NCBI GenBank assembly: GCA_003151935.1
Contig: PLYZ01000075.1
Location: 1-60,289 of the forward strand
Reading direction: 5' to 3'
From: Candidatus Dormiibacterota bacterium
Lineage (GTDB): Bacteria; Chloroflexota; Dormibacteria; Dormibacterales; Dormibacteraceae
Length of the DNA: 60,289 nt
How positions within the stretch are numbered: position 1 is the stretch's first letter; every line of letters begins with the position of its first letter. Position numbers and translations under genes: made by a program. The notes beneath the pieces were generated by a model. The model searched no databases and was not told where the DNA came from. It saw only the letters and a program-made list of their open reading frames with translations. Shown piece by piece: positions 46,541 to 55,239 of the stretch.

Positions 46541-49161
46541 TACAGCGGGTCTCCACGCAGCTCGGGCCGGTTTTCCCATTCGCCCGCGTACGCGAACTTG
46601 TACAGGTCGTCGGGATTGGGGTCGGCGCTCTCGTCCGCGTACCGGACGATGTCCTGGACCTCGGCGTCGACCTCCTGCCGGACCTTCTTGAAATACTCCT
46701 CGTCGGCCAGCCCGCTCGTCTCGAGCTCGTGCTCGAAAGCCACGATGGGGTCGGCCTTGCGGAACTTCTCCTTGTCCTCGGCGGGGCGGTACTTGTCCGG
46801 GTCGACCACGGAGTGACCTTTGAACCGGTAGCAAAGCGCCTCGATGAATCTCGGCTCCGAGTCCGCCCGTGTCTTTTCGACGATCTCGCTCGTCTTCAGC
46901 ATCACCTCGCGGAGGTTCATCCCGTCAACCTGGATCGACTCCATGTCATAGGCGCACGCCTTCTTGTAGATGTCAGCGACCGCCGATGCGGCCTCGACCG
47001 GCGTGCCCATGCCGTATCGGTTGTTCACGCAGAACCACACCACGGGGAGCTTGAAGACCTTCGAGAAGTTGAGCGACTCGTGGAAGGCGCCGATATTGGT
47101 GGCTCCGTCGCCGAACATGCAGAAGACGACGTCCTTCTCTTTGCGATACCGCACCGCCCAGCCGCCGCCGACCGCCAGGGGCAGGTGACCGCCGACGATT
47201 CCGTAGCCGCCCATGAAGCGGAGGTTGGAATCGAACATGTGCATCGAGCCGCCGCGACCGTGCGACGTGCCCGTCTCCTTGCCGAACAGCTCGGCCATCA
47301 CGGCTTTGGGGTCGATGCCGCGCGCGATCGCGTGCCCGTGCTCGCGGTAACTCGTAAAGATGTAGTCGTTCAGCTTGAGGGCGTGGATGCCGCCGACGAC
47401 CGTGGCCTCCTCACCAATGTTCAGATGGCAGTAGCCGCCGATCTTCGCCTTGGTGTACTGCTCCTGCGCGCGCTCTTCGAACCGGCGGATGAGCTGCATC
47501 TGACGGTGCAGGCCGAGCAGGAAGTCGCGGTTCTGCTTCGTCAGCTCGAGCGCCTTGGGCGTGATCGCGACGGGGGGTGCGGGACTTGCCTCCCCACCAC
47601 GTGGGGAGGTCGCCGCTGCCGGCATAGCACCGGCGGGAGGGGGGGTGGACTTGACAGGACCTGTCATCTGCTGCTCACGATTTTGAGCTTTCGCGGTCTG
47701 ACGATTCACCTCCCCGGTCGCCGGGGAGGTCGCCGCTGCCGGCACCGCACCGACGGGTGGGGGGGTGGACGTCGCAATCCGCCTGTTTGTGATGTGAATC
47801 GCCCGCCCCTGCGCGGCGAGCGCCGCTTCCATCAACGATTCAGGCAGCGTCGGGTGCGCGTGGATCGTCAGGTCGATCTGCTCGAGCGTGAGTCCGTTCT
47901 GAACGGCCAGCGTCGCCTCGGCGATGAGGTCGGTCGCTCTCGGGCCGATGATGTGCGCGCCAAGCAGCCGCCCCGTGCTCGCCTCCGCGATCACCTTCAC
48001 GAAGCCCTCCGGCTGGCCGAGCGTCAGGGCGCGTGCGGAGGCGGTAAACGGGAAATGCCCGACCTTGATGTCGAGCCCCTTCTCCCGGGCTTCCTTCTCA
48101 CCAAGCCCGACGTGCGCGATCTCCGGGTCGGTGTAGATGCAGTTCGGCGCCGCGTGGTAGTCCGGAGTCCGATTGGCGCCCACAACGATGTTCTCGATCG
48201 CACAAACGCCTTCGTAGGACGCGACGTGCGCGAGCATGATCCCGCCGATCACATCGCCGATCGCCCAGATGCCGTCTGCGGTCGTGTGCAGGTGTTCATC
48301 GACCACCACGCGCCCGCGCTCGAGCTTGACCCCGGCCTTCTCGGCTTCGAGACCCTGTGTGTACGGCACCCGGCCGACCGCGAGCAGCACCTGGTCGGCG
48401 TCGATCGAGCCGCCCTCACCACCGGACGAGAAGCGCACCTGCAGCCGGCCCTTCTGCTTGCTCACCTCTTCAACCTTGGCGTCGGTGTGGATCTCTCCGC
48501 CGAGGCCCGCCAGGTGCTTGGCATAGACGGTGACCAGGTCGGCGTCCACCATGGGGAGGACTTGCGGCAGCATCTCGAACACAGTCACCTTGGTGCCGAG
48601 TGCCGCGAACATCGCCGCGAACTCCATGCCCACGACCCCACCGCCGATGACGGCGAGCCGGCCGGGAATCTCCTTCAGCTCCAGGATCTGGTCGGAATCG
48701 ATGGTGAGCTCTGCGCCCTTGAGCGGTATCCGGGCCACCGCCGATCCCGTCGCGATCACGATGTCCTTGGCCTGGATGCGTTCGCCGGAGACGACTACGA
48801 CGCCTTTCCCTTCCAGGCAGGCCGTGCCTCGGATGAGCGTCACGCCGCCTGCCTTGAGCAGGCCTTCGACGCCTTTGACCAGCTTGTCGACCACCTCGGT
48901 CTTCCGTCCCAGGGCTGCCGACCAGTCGATGTCGAGCTTCTCCGACACCACCCCGAAAGTGGCGCCCGCCTTGGCAAGGGTGTAAAGCTCGGCGGACTGC
49001 AAGAGTGCCTTCGTGGGGATGCAGCCGCGGACCAGGCAGGTGCCGCCGACGCGGTCGCGCTCGACGACCGCCGCCTTGGCGCCCAGCTGGGCGGCGCGAA
49101 GGGCGGCCACGTAGCCGCCAGGCCCGCCTCCGATCACAACGACGTCAAACGAGTCAGCCAT
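46540..49161 (-). CDS. lpd-pdhA: Dihydrolipoamide dehydrogenase fused to pyruvate dehydrogenase E1 alpha
   Basis: One uninterrupted 873-residue frame encodes two enzymes. Residues 1-461 are Lpd: FAD motif VVVIGGGPGGYVAA, redox disulfide GGTCLVRGCIPTK, NAD motif LAVIGGGVVGMEFAA, and active-site HAHPTLPESL. Residues ~533-873 are E1 alpha: GLHRQMQLIRRFEE, GGYCHLNIGEEA, the ThDP motif GDGATNIGAFHESLN...NNRYG and the phosphorylation-loop-like RFKGHSVVDPDKYR. The joining ~70 residues include two copies of TPPPxGAxPAAATSP, which are repeat A elements read in frame. ATG 47667 (residue 499) lies between them and could also start a separate E1 alpha of 375 residues. AGGAG precedes ATG 49161. Lpd regenerates lipoyl disulfide; E1 alpha decarboxylates pyruvate. 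Confidence 0.9.
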   Translation of the reverse strand: MADSFDVVVIGGGPGGYVAALRAAQLGAKAAVVERDRVGGTCLVRGCIPTKALLQSAELYTLAKAGATFGVVSEKLDIDWSAALGRKTEVVDKLVKGVEGLLKAGGVTLIRGTACLEGKGVVVVSGERIQAKDIVIATGSAVARIPLKGAELTIDSDQILELKEIPGRLAVIGGGVVGMEFAAMFAALGTKVTVFEMLPQVLPMVDADLVTVYAKHLAGLGGEIHTDAKVEEVSKQKGRLQVRFSSGGEGGSIDADQVLLAVGRVPYTQGLEAEKAGVKLERGRVVVDEHLHTTADGIWAIGDVIGGIMLAHVASYEGVCAIENIVVGANRTPDYHAAPNCIYTDPEIAHVGLGEKEAREKGLDIKVGHFPFTASARALTLGQPEGFVKVIAEASTGRLLGAHIIGPRATDLIAEATLAVQNGLTLEQIDLTIHAHPTLPESLMEAALAAQGRAIHITNRRIATSTPPPVGAVPAAATSPATGEVNRQTAKAQNREQQMTGPVKSTPPPAGAMPAAATSPRGGEASPAPPVAITPKALELTKQNRDFLLGLHRQMQLIRRFEERAQEQYTKAKIGGYCHLNIGEEATVVGGIHALKLNDYIFTSYREHGHAIARGIDPKAVMAELFGKETGTSHGRGGSMHMFDSNLRFMGGYGIVGGHLPLAVGGGWAVRYRKEKDVVFCMFGDGATNIGAFHESLNFSKVFKLPVVWFCVNNRYGMGTPVEAASAVADIYKKACAYDMESIQVDGMNLREVMLKTSEIVEKTRADSEPRFIEALCYRFKGHSVVDPDKYRPAEDKEKFRKADPIVAFEHELETSGLADEEYFKKVRQEVDAEVQDIVRYADESADPNPDDLYKFAYAGEWENRPELRGDPL
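47589..47650 (-). repeat. Repeat family A, copy 3 (inside the lpd-pdhA linker)
   Basis: CCTCCCCACCACGTGGGGAG is the palindromic core, followed by CGCCGCTGCCGG and a G-run. It is translated as part of TPPPAGAMPAAATSPRGGE. Copy 4 lies 40 codons away and is in the same frame. Confidence 0.75.
47708..47770 (-). repeat. Repeat family A, copy 4 (inside the lpd-pdhA linker)
   Basis: CACCTCCCCGGTCGCCGGGG is the palindromic core, followed by the same CGCCGCTGCCGG and G-run as copy 3. It is translated as TPPPVGAVPAAATSPATGE directly after the expected Lpd C-terminus. Confidence 0.75.
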
Positions 49162-49194
49162 ATAGCTCCTGTCTATATCTGGTATCGATGGGAA

Positions 49195-50964
49195 TTATGC
49201 CGAGGGTGGCTTCTTGCCTGCCGGGACCACGTTGCCGTTAGGGCTGTAGAGGTTGACAATCGGCAACCGCCGATCGCGCCCGAACGCCCTCGGCGTGATC
49301 TTCACGCCCGGCGGCGCCTGGCGCCGCTTGTACTCGCTGCGGTCGACCAGCTTGATCACCTTGGCGACTGTCTCGGGGCGGTGGCCCGCCGCGACCAGCT
49401 CCTCGGGGCTCTGATCCTCTTCGATGTAGCCACGCAGGATCGGGTCGAGCTCCTCGTAGGGCGGCAGGCTGTCGGTGTCCTTCTGATCCGGCCTCAGCTC
49501 GGCCGACGGCGCCTTGGTCAGCACTCGCTCAGGAATGGCGGGACTCAGCGAGTTGCGGTACCGGCAGAGCTCGTAGACAGTGGTCTTGGTGATGTCCTTG
49601 AGCACGGCGTATCCGCCGGCTAGGTCGCCGTAGAGGGTCCCGTACCCTGTCGCGAGCTCCGACTTGTTGCCCGTGCTCAACACGATGTAGCCCAGCTTGT
49701 TCGAGAGCGCATACAGGATGGTTGCCCGGATGCGTGGCTGCAGGTTTTCTTCCGCCACACCCCGATTGGTGCCCTTGAATACCGGTGCGAGAACCTCTTC
49801 GAAGCCTCGATGCGGAGGTTCGATCGAATAGTCCTGGAGCTGGATGCCGAGCAGCTCGGCCACCATCGCCGCGTCTTCGAGGCTCTCAGCCGAGGTGTGG
49901 CGTGAGGACAGGCGGACGCCGACGACGTTCTCAGGGCCCAGCGCGTCACGGGCGATGGCCGCGGTCAGCGCGGAATCAACGCCGCCAGACAGGCCGATGA
50001 CCACTTTCTCGAAACCCTGCTTGCGGATGTAGTCGTGGGTTCCGAGCACCACGGCCGTGTAGATCTCCGCGGCTCCTTCCAACGGTGCGGCGATGCGCGG
50101 GGTGACCGGCGGTGTGGCCGGGCGAGCGATTGACCGCGGAAGCGGCACCTCGCTCACGACCAGCTCGAGACGTTCCGCTCCCTCTGCCTCGTAGCGGATT
50201 TTCTCGACCGGACGCACTTGCCGTGCGGCCTCGATGTCAAGGTCGCAAATCAGCAGCTCCTCAACGAATGACCGGGCGTGCGCAAGCACCTCTCCGCGGG
50301 GCCCGAACACGACGCTGTTTCCATCGAAGACGAGCTCGTCCTGGCCGCCCACGGTGTTGACGTACGTGACAAAGGTGCCGTAGGTCGCCGCCCGCTCGCC
50401 GACCATGGCTTCGCGCTGCGCCCGCTTGCCCGCATGGTAGGGCGAGCCATTGATGTTGATGAGCAGCTCAGCTCCATAGTGGGCCTGCCACGCCATGGGT
50501 CCCGATGGGTACCAGCAGTCCTCGCAGATCGAGACTCCGATCCGCACGCCGTCGAGCTCGAGGATGGGGCACCGATGGCCCGGCTCGAAGTAACGCTGCT
50601 CGTCGAACACCCCGTAGTTCGGGAGGAAGACCTTGTGATACACGGCCCTGAGCTCGCCGTCGTGAGCGACGGCTGCAGCGTTGAAGGTTGCGCCATCGTC
50701 ATCCACGAAACCGACGACCGCCGTGATTCCCTTCGTCGCCCTCGTCACGTGGTCGAGCTGCTTGAGGTTGTCGCGCACGAATGAGCGCTTCAGAACGAGG
50801 TCCTCCGGAGGGTAGCCTGTCAGTACCAACTCGGGAAAGCAGACGATGTCTGCACCCTGCTCGCGCGCCCGGCCGATCCAGTCGATGACCAGGCGCCCAT
50901 TGCCTTCGAGATCACCTACGACCGGGTTCACCTGCGCGAGCGCGACCCTGATCAATTGCCCCAT
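49195..50964 (-). CDS. nadE: Glutamine-dependent NAD+ synthetase
   Basis: This 589-residue protein has an N-terminal nitrilase-type amidase with the triad Glu (VCFPELVLTGYP), Lys (HKVFLPNYGVFDE) and Cys (GVSICEDCWYP), and a C-terminal synthetase with the P-loop GLSGGVDSALTAA and NKSELATGYGTLYGDLAGG. It makes NAD+ from deamido-NAD+, taking ammonia from glutamine through a channel. It lies 33 nt upstream of lpd-pdhA on the same strand, so it may head the PDH operon. GAGGAG lies upstream of the ATG. It is divergent from pyrF. Confidence 0.95.
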   Translation of the reverse strand: MGQLIRVALAQVNPVVGDLEGNGRLVIDWIGRAREQGADIVCFPELVLTGYPPEDLVLKRSFVRDNLKQLDHVTRATKGITAVVGFVDDDGATFNAAAVAHDGELRAVYHKVFLPNYGVFDEQRYFEPGHRCPILELDGVRIGVSICEDCWYPSGPMAWQAHYGAELLININGSPYHAGKRAQREAMVGERAATYGTFVTYVNTVGGQDELVFDGNSVVFGPRGEVLAHARSFVEELLICDLDIEAARQVRPVEKIRYEAEGAERLELVVSEVPLPRSIARPATPPVTPRIAAPLEGAAEIYTAVVLGTHDYIRKQGFEKVVIGLSGGVDSALTAAIARDALGPENVVGVRLSSRHTSAESLEDAAMVAELLGIQLQDYSIEPPHRGFEEVLAPVFKGTNRGVAEENLQPRIRATILYALSNKLGYIVLSTGNKSELATGYGTLYGDLAGGYAVLKDITKTTVYELCRYRNSLSPAIPERVLTKAPSAELRPDQKDTDSLPPYEELDPILRGYIEEDQSPEELVAAGHRPETVAKVIKLVDRSEYKRRQAPPGVKITPRAFGRDRRLPIVNLYSPNGNVVPAGKKPPSA

Positions 50965-50992
50965 GCCATCAATTTTGATCTCCTCGCGTAGT

Positions 50993-51007
50993 TAGCATTG
51001 GGCTGCT
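50993..51007 (+). promoter_or_regulatory. Putative leaderless promoter of pyrF
   Basis: TAGCAT (50993-50998) is followed by 8 nt and TTG 51007. This spacing supports 51007 over the TTG at 50998. Confidence 0.4.
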
Positions 51008-51786
51008 TGGGTTACTTCGATCGTCTACGCGCGCTCTCGACGGATAGGAACACGCTGCTTTGCGTCGGGCTCGACCCGGACCCAGAGCGCATCGACGGCG
51101 GGGCCGCCGGCGCGCTTCGGCACTGCCGGGAGGTGGTCCGCCAGACCGAGGAGCACGCGTGCTGCTTCAAGCCGAACAGCGCGTTCTGGGAGCAGTACGG
51201 ACCCGACGGCTGGACGGCGTTGATGGAGCTGCGAGAAGAGGCGCCCAACACGCCCTTTCTTTTCGACGGCAAGCGAGGCGACATGGGCAACACGATGCAG
51301 GCCTATGCCCGGACCGTCTTCGTGACTCTTTCCATGGACGCGGCGACGGTCAATCCCTATCTCGGCGCCGACTCGATCGAACAGTTCACACACTACGGCG
51401 ACCGCGGAGTCTATCTCGTGTGCCGATCGTCGAATCCCGGGGCGTCGGATCTTCAACACCTGGAGGCGGCGGGGAAGCCGCTCTACCTGCACGTGGCGGA
51501 GCTCGCCGAACGCCTGAACGATAAGGGGAACGTTGGACTCGTGGTCGGGGCCACGGCGCCCGAGCAGATCGCCGAGGTGCGCGGCGCAACCGACTTGCCG
51601 TTTCTGATCCCGGGCGTTGGTGCGCAGGGCGGCGACGTCGAGGGCTCGGTGCACGGAGCGTGGAATGGTGATCCGGCCTCGTGCCTGGTGTCGGCGAGCC
51701 GCAGCATCCTGTACGCGAAGAGCCCAGGCCGAGAGGCCGAGAACCTGAGACGGCAGCTCAACGCTGCGGCGGGCGCTCGAGAGTGA
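51007..51786 (+). CDS. pyrF: Orotidine 5'-phosphate decarboxylase
   Basis: This protein of about 259 residues is an OMP decarboxylase of the longer type: LLCVGLDPDPERI, CFKPNSAFWEQYG, the catalytic FDGKRGDMGNTMQAYA, VVGATAPEQIAEVR and FLIPGVGAQGGD. It makes UMP, the last step of pyrimidine synthesis. TTG 51007 is chosen because a TAGCAT box ends 8 nt upstream; TTG 50998 adds three residues. Repeat B begins 8 nt after its stop. Confidence 0.94.
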   Translation: MGYFDRLRALSTDRNTLLCVGLDPDPERIDGGAAGALRHCREVVRQTEEHACCFKPNSAFWEQYGPDGWTALMELREEAPNTPFLFDGKRGDMGNTMQAYARTVFVTLSMDAATVNPYLGADSIEQFTHYGDRGVYLVCRSSNPGASDLQHLEAAGKPLYLHVAELAERLNDKGNVGLVVGATAPEQIAEVRGATDLPFLIPGVGAQGGDVEGSVHGAWNGDPASCLVSASRSILYAKSPGREAENLRRQLNAAAGARE

Positions 51787-51793
51787 GCGATTA

Positions 51794-51838
51794 CCCCACG
51801 AACTCAGAGGCTTCGCCGTGAGTTCGCGGGGACCCCTT
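51794..51838 (+). repeat. Repeat family B, copy 3 (pyrF/TIGR00300 junction)
   Basis: It is identical to 19109-19152 over 44 bases. The arms CCCCACGAACTCA and TGAGTTCGCGGGG flank a GGC-TTC-GCC loop. The GTG at 51818, at the edge of the 3' arm, is the start codon of the next gene. Confidence 0.88.
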
Positions 51839-53074
51839 GACGAGCGAAAGCACACCGCCCGGCTGGTCCTAACCGGTCACATCATCGACTCGATGATCCT
51901 GCCGCAGGTGATGGACATGGTGATGGACCTTGGCGGCAACTTCACCATCGAGGAGCTCAAGGTCGGCCAGCACAAGACCGACCCGTCCATCTGCCGGATG
52001 GAGGTGGTCGCCGGGTCGGCCGAGGATCTCGACCGGATCGTGCGGCAGGCTCGCGCGCTCGGGGCCACCGCCGAGTCGGAGCACCCGGTGCGCACAGAGC
52101 CCGTGATCAAAGAGGGCGTTTTCCCCGAGGGTTTCTATTCGACGAGCAACCTTCCGACCGAAGTTCTGATGGACGGCGTGTGGGTGCGCGTGGACAACAT
52201 TGAGATGGACTGCGCGATCGCGGTCGATCGCAAGAGCGGCCGGGCGTGGTGCATCGTTTTCCAGGCCGCTATGCCAGGCCTGGAGGTCGTGGTTGGACAC
52301 GGGGGCGTGCGCGTGACGCCCCAGGAGCGATCGCGGCAAACCGAGATCTTCAGCTTCATGGGCAGCGAGGTCTCGGCGGAGAAGCCGAAGAAGGTGCTCA
52401 TCTCGGGCATCGCCGAGGAGATGCGCCAGATCCGCGTCGAGGGCGGGCGGGTCCTGGTCGTCGCCGGTCCGGCGGTGGTTCACACGGGTGCGGGCCGCTA
52501 CCTCTCGCGGCTCATAGAGCTGGGCTACGTGCAGGTGCTTTTCGCAGGCAACGCGCTCGCGGTTCACGACGTCGAGGTGGCACTGTTCGGGACTGCGCTC
52601 GGGGTGAACATCGAGAGTGGGATGCCGATCGAGCATGGCCACGAACACCACATGCGAGCCATCAACCGCGTGCGCGCCGCCGGCGGATTGAGACAGATGG
52701 TCGAGAGCGGCCAGCTGAAATCCGGCGTCATGAAGTCGGCGATCGAGCACGACGTCGAGATCGTGCTGGCGGGGTCGGTGCGGGACGATGGGCCGCTGCC
52801 GGACGTGGTCACAGAGATGGTCGAGGCCCAGCGGCGGATGCGCGCGGCGCTGCCAGGCGTGCGCCTGGCCCTGATGCTGTCCACCATGCTGCACTCGATC
52901 GCAACGGGCAACATGCTGCCCGCAGGGGTGCGGACAGTTTGCGTGGACATCAACCCTGCGGTGGTCACGAAGCTCGCGGATCGTGGCAGCTGGCAGTCGA
53001 TCGGTTTGGTCACGGATGTGGAATCGTTCTTGCGCGAACTGGCCCAAGTCATAGAAACTGGTGCCCATGGGTAA
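51818..53074 (+). CDS. TIGR00300 / LOR-SDH family protein, probable ornithine cyclodeaminase type
   Basis: This 418-residue protein has an N-terminal LOR/SDH domain (about 15-110: RLVLTGHIIDSMILPQVM, LGGNFTIEELKVGQHKTDPS) and a C-terminal nucleotide-binding domain (VLVVAGPAVVHTGAGRYLSRLI; VQVLFAGNALAVHDVE; GHEHHMRAINRVR). Archaeal and cyanobacterial relatives (for example the AgrE C-terminal domain) convert ornithine to proline. That activity is a reasonable guess here but not proven. The GTG start and first residues MSSRGPLDE are encoded by repeat B; no other in-frame start lies before the conserved fold. Confidence 0.8.
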   Translation: MSSRGPLDERKHTARLVLTGHIIDSMILPQVMDMVMDLGGNFTIEELKVGQHKTDPSICRMEVVAGSAEDLDRIVRQARALGATAESEHPVRTEPVIKEGVFPEGFYSTSNLPTEVLMDGVWVRVDNIEMDCAIAVDRKSGRAWCIVFQAAMPGLEVVVGHGGVRVTPQERSRQTEIFSFMGSEVSAEKPKKVLISGIAEEMRQIRVEGGRVLVVAGPAVVHTGAGRYLSRLIELGYVQVLFAGNALAVHDVEVALFGTALGVNIESGMPIEHGHEHHMRAINRVRAAGGLRQMVESGQLKSGVMKSAIEHDVEIVLAGSVRDDGPLPDVVTEMVEAQRRMRAALPGVRLALMLSTMLHSIATGNMLPAGVRTVCVDINPAVVTKLADRGSWQSIGLVTDVESFLRELAQVIETGAHG

Positions 53075-53207
53075 AGGACGCGACAAGCAGGGACGGGAAG
53101 CCAAGAAGAAAAAGAAGCCGAAGGGCGCGATCCAGCCGGCCGCCGACCTTCAGTTCCGGCACCATGCGGTGGTGACGACGCCGGAGCCGCCGGCGAAGAC
53201 GGACTAG
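53067..53207 (+). CDS. 46-residue Lys-rich basic protein
   Basis: ATG 53067 opens a 46-residue frame overlapping the end of the TIGR00300 gene by 8 nt. The first half is strongly basic (MGKGRDKQGREAKKKKKPKG), then PADLQFRHH and an acidic/Pro tail ending in PPAKTD. It has the look of a small nucleic-acid-binding protein. The overlap and codon usage like its neighbours support it as real, but the family is not recognised. Its TAG stop is shared, on the opposite strand, with the stop of the TauE gene (CTAG). Confidence 0.55.
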   Translation: MGKGRDKQGREAKKKKKPKGAIQPAADLQFRHHAVVTTPEPPAKTD

Positions 53208-54061
53208 CTGGGCGGAGACGCCGGCGGCTGGGCGGTTTGGCGCGGCCAGATCCGCGCCGCCGCAAACACCAGGAAGAGGCCGAAGAGACCGCCCAGGACC
53301 CGCTGCGGCAGCCACAGCGCGAGCGCCGAGCCGGCCAGCGCCGCCGGCACGCCCGCGATACCCATCCACATCGCCGCGCGGAGGTTGACGTCGCCGCTGC
53401 GGTGATGGGTCAGCGCCCCGATCGCCGAGGTGGGGAGGATGGCGACCAGGGAGGTACCCTGCGCGACGCGCTGCCCGATCCCAAACCCAAGACTCAACAG
53501 TGGAACGATCAGGATGCCGCCGCCGACACCTGCGAGGCCGCTTACGATGCCAACCACGAACCCACCCGCCGTGATCACGGCGTAGTCCGTGGGCGAGAGG
53601 GTGGGGACAGCCGTTCCGACGAGGTGCGGGGCTGCCCCGATCAGCGCGTCGTAACCCTCCTTGAGACCGACCGCGACCAGGAGGATCGCGACGATCATGC
53701 TGAGCGCCCTGTCCGAGATCCGGCGCGCGGCGAGGGAACCGATGAATGCACCCACAACGCCGCCCGCGGCGAGGAAGAAGGCCACAGTCAGGTCTGTCTG
53801 CGGAGAGGTGCGCCCAAAGTAGTACGTGGCCGCGGCGACGATGGCGATGGGCAGGATCGCGGCCAGCGAGGTGCCGGTCGCCCGGTGCTGGCTGCGCTTT
53901 GCCCAGATGACCTGCAAAGGCACCATGACGAAACCGCCGCCGACGCCCAGCAGCCCGCCGGCGAATCCACCGATGGCTCCGATCGCGGCATCGATGCGGC
54001 GGTCAGAACGCTCCTGCGTCTCGATCAGAGGGTCACGAGAGCCGGCCGACGTAAAGTTCAC
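53204..54061 (-). CDS. TauE/SafE-family membrane transporter
   Basis: This 285-residue protein has about eight membrane helices in two repeats, each opening with the family glycine motif: GGFAGGLLGVGGGFVMVPL and GIVSGLAGVGGGILIVPLL. Family members export sulfite, sulfoacetate or related anions. GTG 54061 is the first start; no -10-like box is evident, so a shorter N-terminus is possible. It is divergent from the CoA-transferase operon with 2 bp between the starts. Confidence 0.87.
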   Translation of the reverse strand: MNFTSAGSRDPLIETQERSDRRIDAAIGAIGGFAGGLLGVGGGFVMVPLQVIWAKRSQHRATGTSLAAILPIAIVAAATYYFGRTSPQTDLTVAFFLAAGGVVGAFIGSLAARRISDRALSMIVAILLVAVGLKEGYDALIGAAPHLVGTAVPTLSPTDYAVITAGGFVVGIVSGLAGVGGGILIVPLLSLGFGIGQRVAQGTSLVAILPTSAIGALTHHRSGDVNLRAAMWMGIAGVPAALAGSALALWLPQRVLGGLFGLFLVFAAARIWPRQTAQPPASPPS

Positions 54062-54064
54062 GCG
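54052..54064 (+). promoter_or_regulatory. Putative leaderless promoter of the CoA-transferase genes
   Basis: TAAAGT (54052-54057) lies 6 nt before GTG 54064, inside the 5' end of the divergent transporter gene. Confidence 0.45.
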
Positions 54065-55239
54065 TGGACATCGTCGCGCCTCTGCCCCTGGCCGGAATCC
54101 GGGTCCTGGACTTCAGCCACGCCCTCGCGGGGCCGTACTGCACGATGCTGCTGGGCGACCTCGGCGCCGACGTGGTCAAGGTCGAGTCGCCGTCCGGCGA
54201 CCATTCCCGTCAATGGGGCCCTCCTTTCATCATGGGCGAGTCGTCCTACTTCCTCTCGGTGAATCGCAACAAACGAAGCGTAGTCCTTGACCTGAAGCGC
54301 CCCGCGGCCAAGGCCGTCGCGGAGAAGCTGGCGATGGCGAGCGACGTCGTGGTGGAGAACTTCAAACCGGGGACCATGGCGCGCCTCGGCCTGGATGCGG
54401 AGAAGCTCCAGGGTCTGAAGCCCTCGCTCGTCTACGCGTCGATCAGCGGCTTCGGCCAGAACCAGCCGACGCTGGCCGGCTACGACCAGATCGCCCAGGG
54501 GACGTCCGGCATGATGAGCATGAACGCGACGCCCGACAGCCCGCCCACCAAGGTCGGTGTTCCGATCGGCGACATCGCCGCCGGCATGTTTGCCTCGCAG
54601 GCGATCCTGGCCGCGCTCGTCGAGCGAGGAAGCACTCGCAAAGGCCGCCGGATCGACATCGCACTCAACGATTCGCTGCTGGCGCTCTTCACGTACCAGG
54701 CTGGTCGGTTTTTCGCGACGGGAGAAGTCCCGAGCCAGGAGGGCAACTACCATGCCACGATCGCGCCCTACGGCACCTTCGCCGTAAGCGACGGTTTCAT
54801 CAACGTCGCCGCCGCGACGGACGCGCAGTACATCAAGTTTTGCGAGGCGATCCACGCGCAAGAGCTGGCCGAGGATCCGAGATTTGCAACCAATGCTCTG
54901 CGCCAGGAGGCGAGACCGGCGCTCGTGCGCGCCATCGAAGGTCACCTGAGGGAGGACACGCGCGCGCAGTGGCTGAAACGGTTCGAGCAGTTTGGGATTC
55001 CGGCCGGGCCGATTCTCGGCATGGACGAGGCGTTCGCCAGCCCGCTCGCGATCGAGCGCCAGATGAGAGTCGAAGTCGAGCACCCGAAGTCCGGCCGGAT
55101 CAGCCAGGTGGGCGCGCCCTGGAAGATCGACGGCGCCTCCAGCCCGATCCGGATGGCACCTCCGCTGCTCGGCCAGCACACCGCCGAGGTGCTGCGCGAC
55201 TGGCTCGGTTACGACGCCAAGGAGCTCAATGAACGCTGA
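54064..55239 (+). CDS. Class III (CaiB/BaiF) acyl-CoA transferase, first subunit
   Basis: This 391-residue protein has the family motifs GIRVLDFSHALAGPYCTMLLGDLGADVVKVE, NRNKRSVVLDLK, VVVENFKPGTMARLGL and VGVPIGDIAAGM, whose Asp is the likely active-site acylated residue. Class III enzymes move CoA between two carboxylic acids. The gene overlaps a second member by 11 nt, so the two may form a heterodimer, as in SmtAB or BbsEF. The substrate is unknown. Confidence 0.9.
   Translation: MDIVAPLPLAGIRVLDFSHALAGPYCTMLLGDLGADVVKVESPSGDHSRQWGPPFIMGESSYFLSVNRNKRSVVLDLKRPAAKAVAEKLAMASDVVVENFKPGTMARLGLDAEKLQGLKPSLVYASISGFGQNQPTLAGYDQIAQGTSGMMSMNATPDSPPTKVGVPIGDIAAGMFASQAILAALVERGSTRKGRRIDIALNDSLLALFTYQAGRFFATGEVPSQEGNYHATIAPYGTFAVSDGFINVAAATDAQYIKFCEAIHAQELAEDPRFATNALRQEARPALVRAIEGHLREDTRAQWLKRFEQFGIPAGPILGMDEAFASPLAIERQMRVEVEHPKSGRISQVGAPWKIDGASSPIRMAPPLLGQHTAEVLRDWLGYDAKELNER

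Noticed and set aside
45533-46834. Longer pdhB start giving 433 residues
   Set aside because: The extra 98 residues are Arg/Gly-rich shadow of pdhA; the conserved E1 beta start matches ATG 46540.
46534-49623. Very long plus-strand open frame of about 1029 residues
   Set aside because: It is antisense to the lpd-pdhA gene, has His/Arg/Asp-biased composition typical of shadow frames, and contains no domain.
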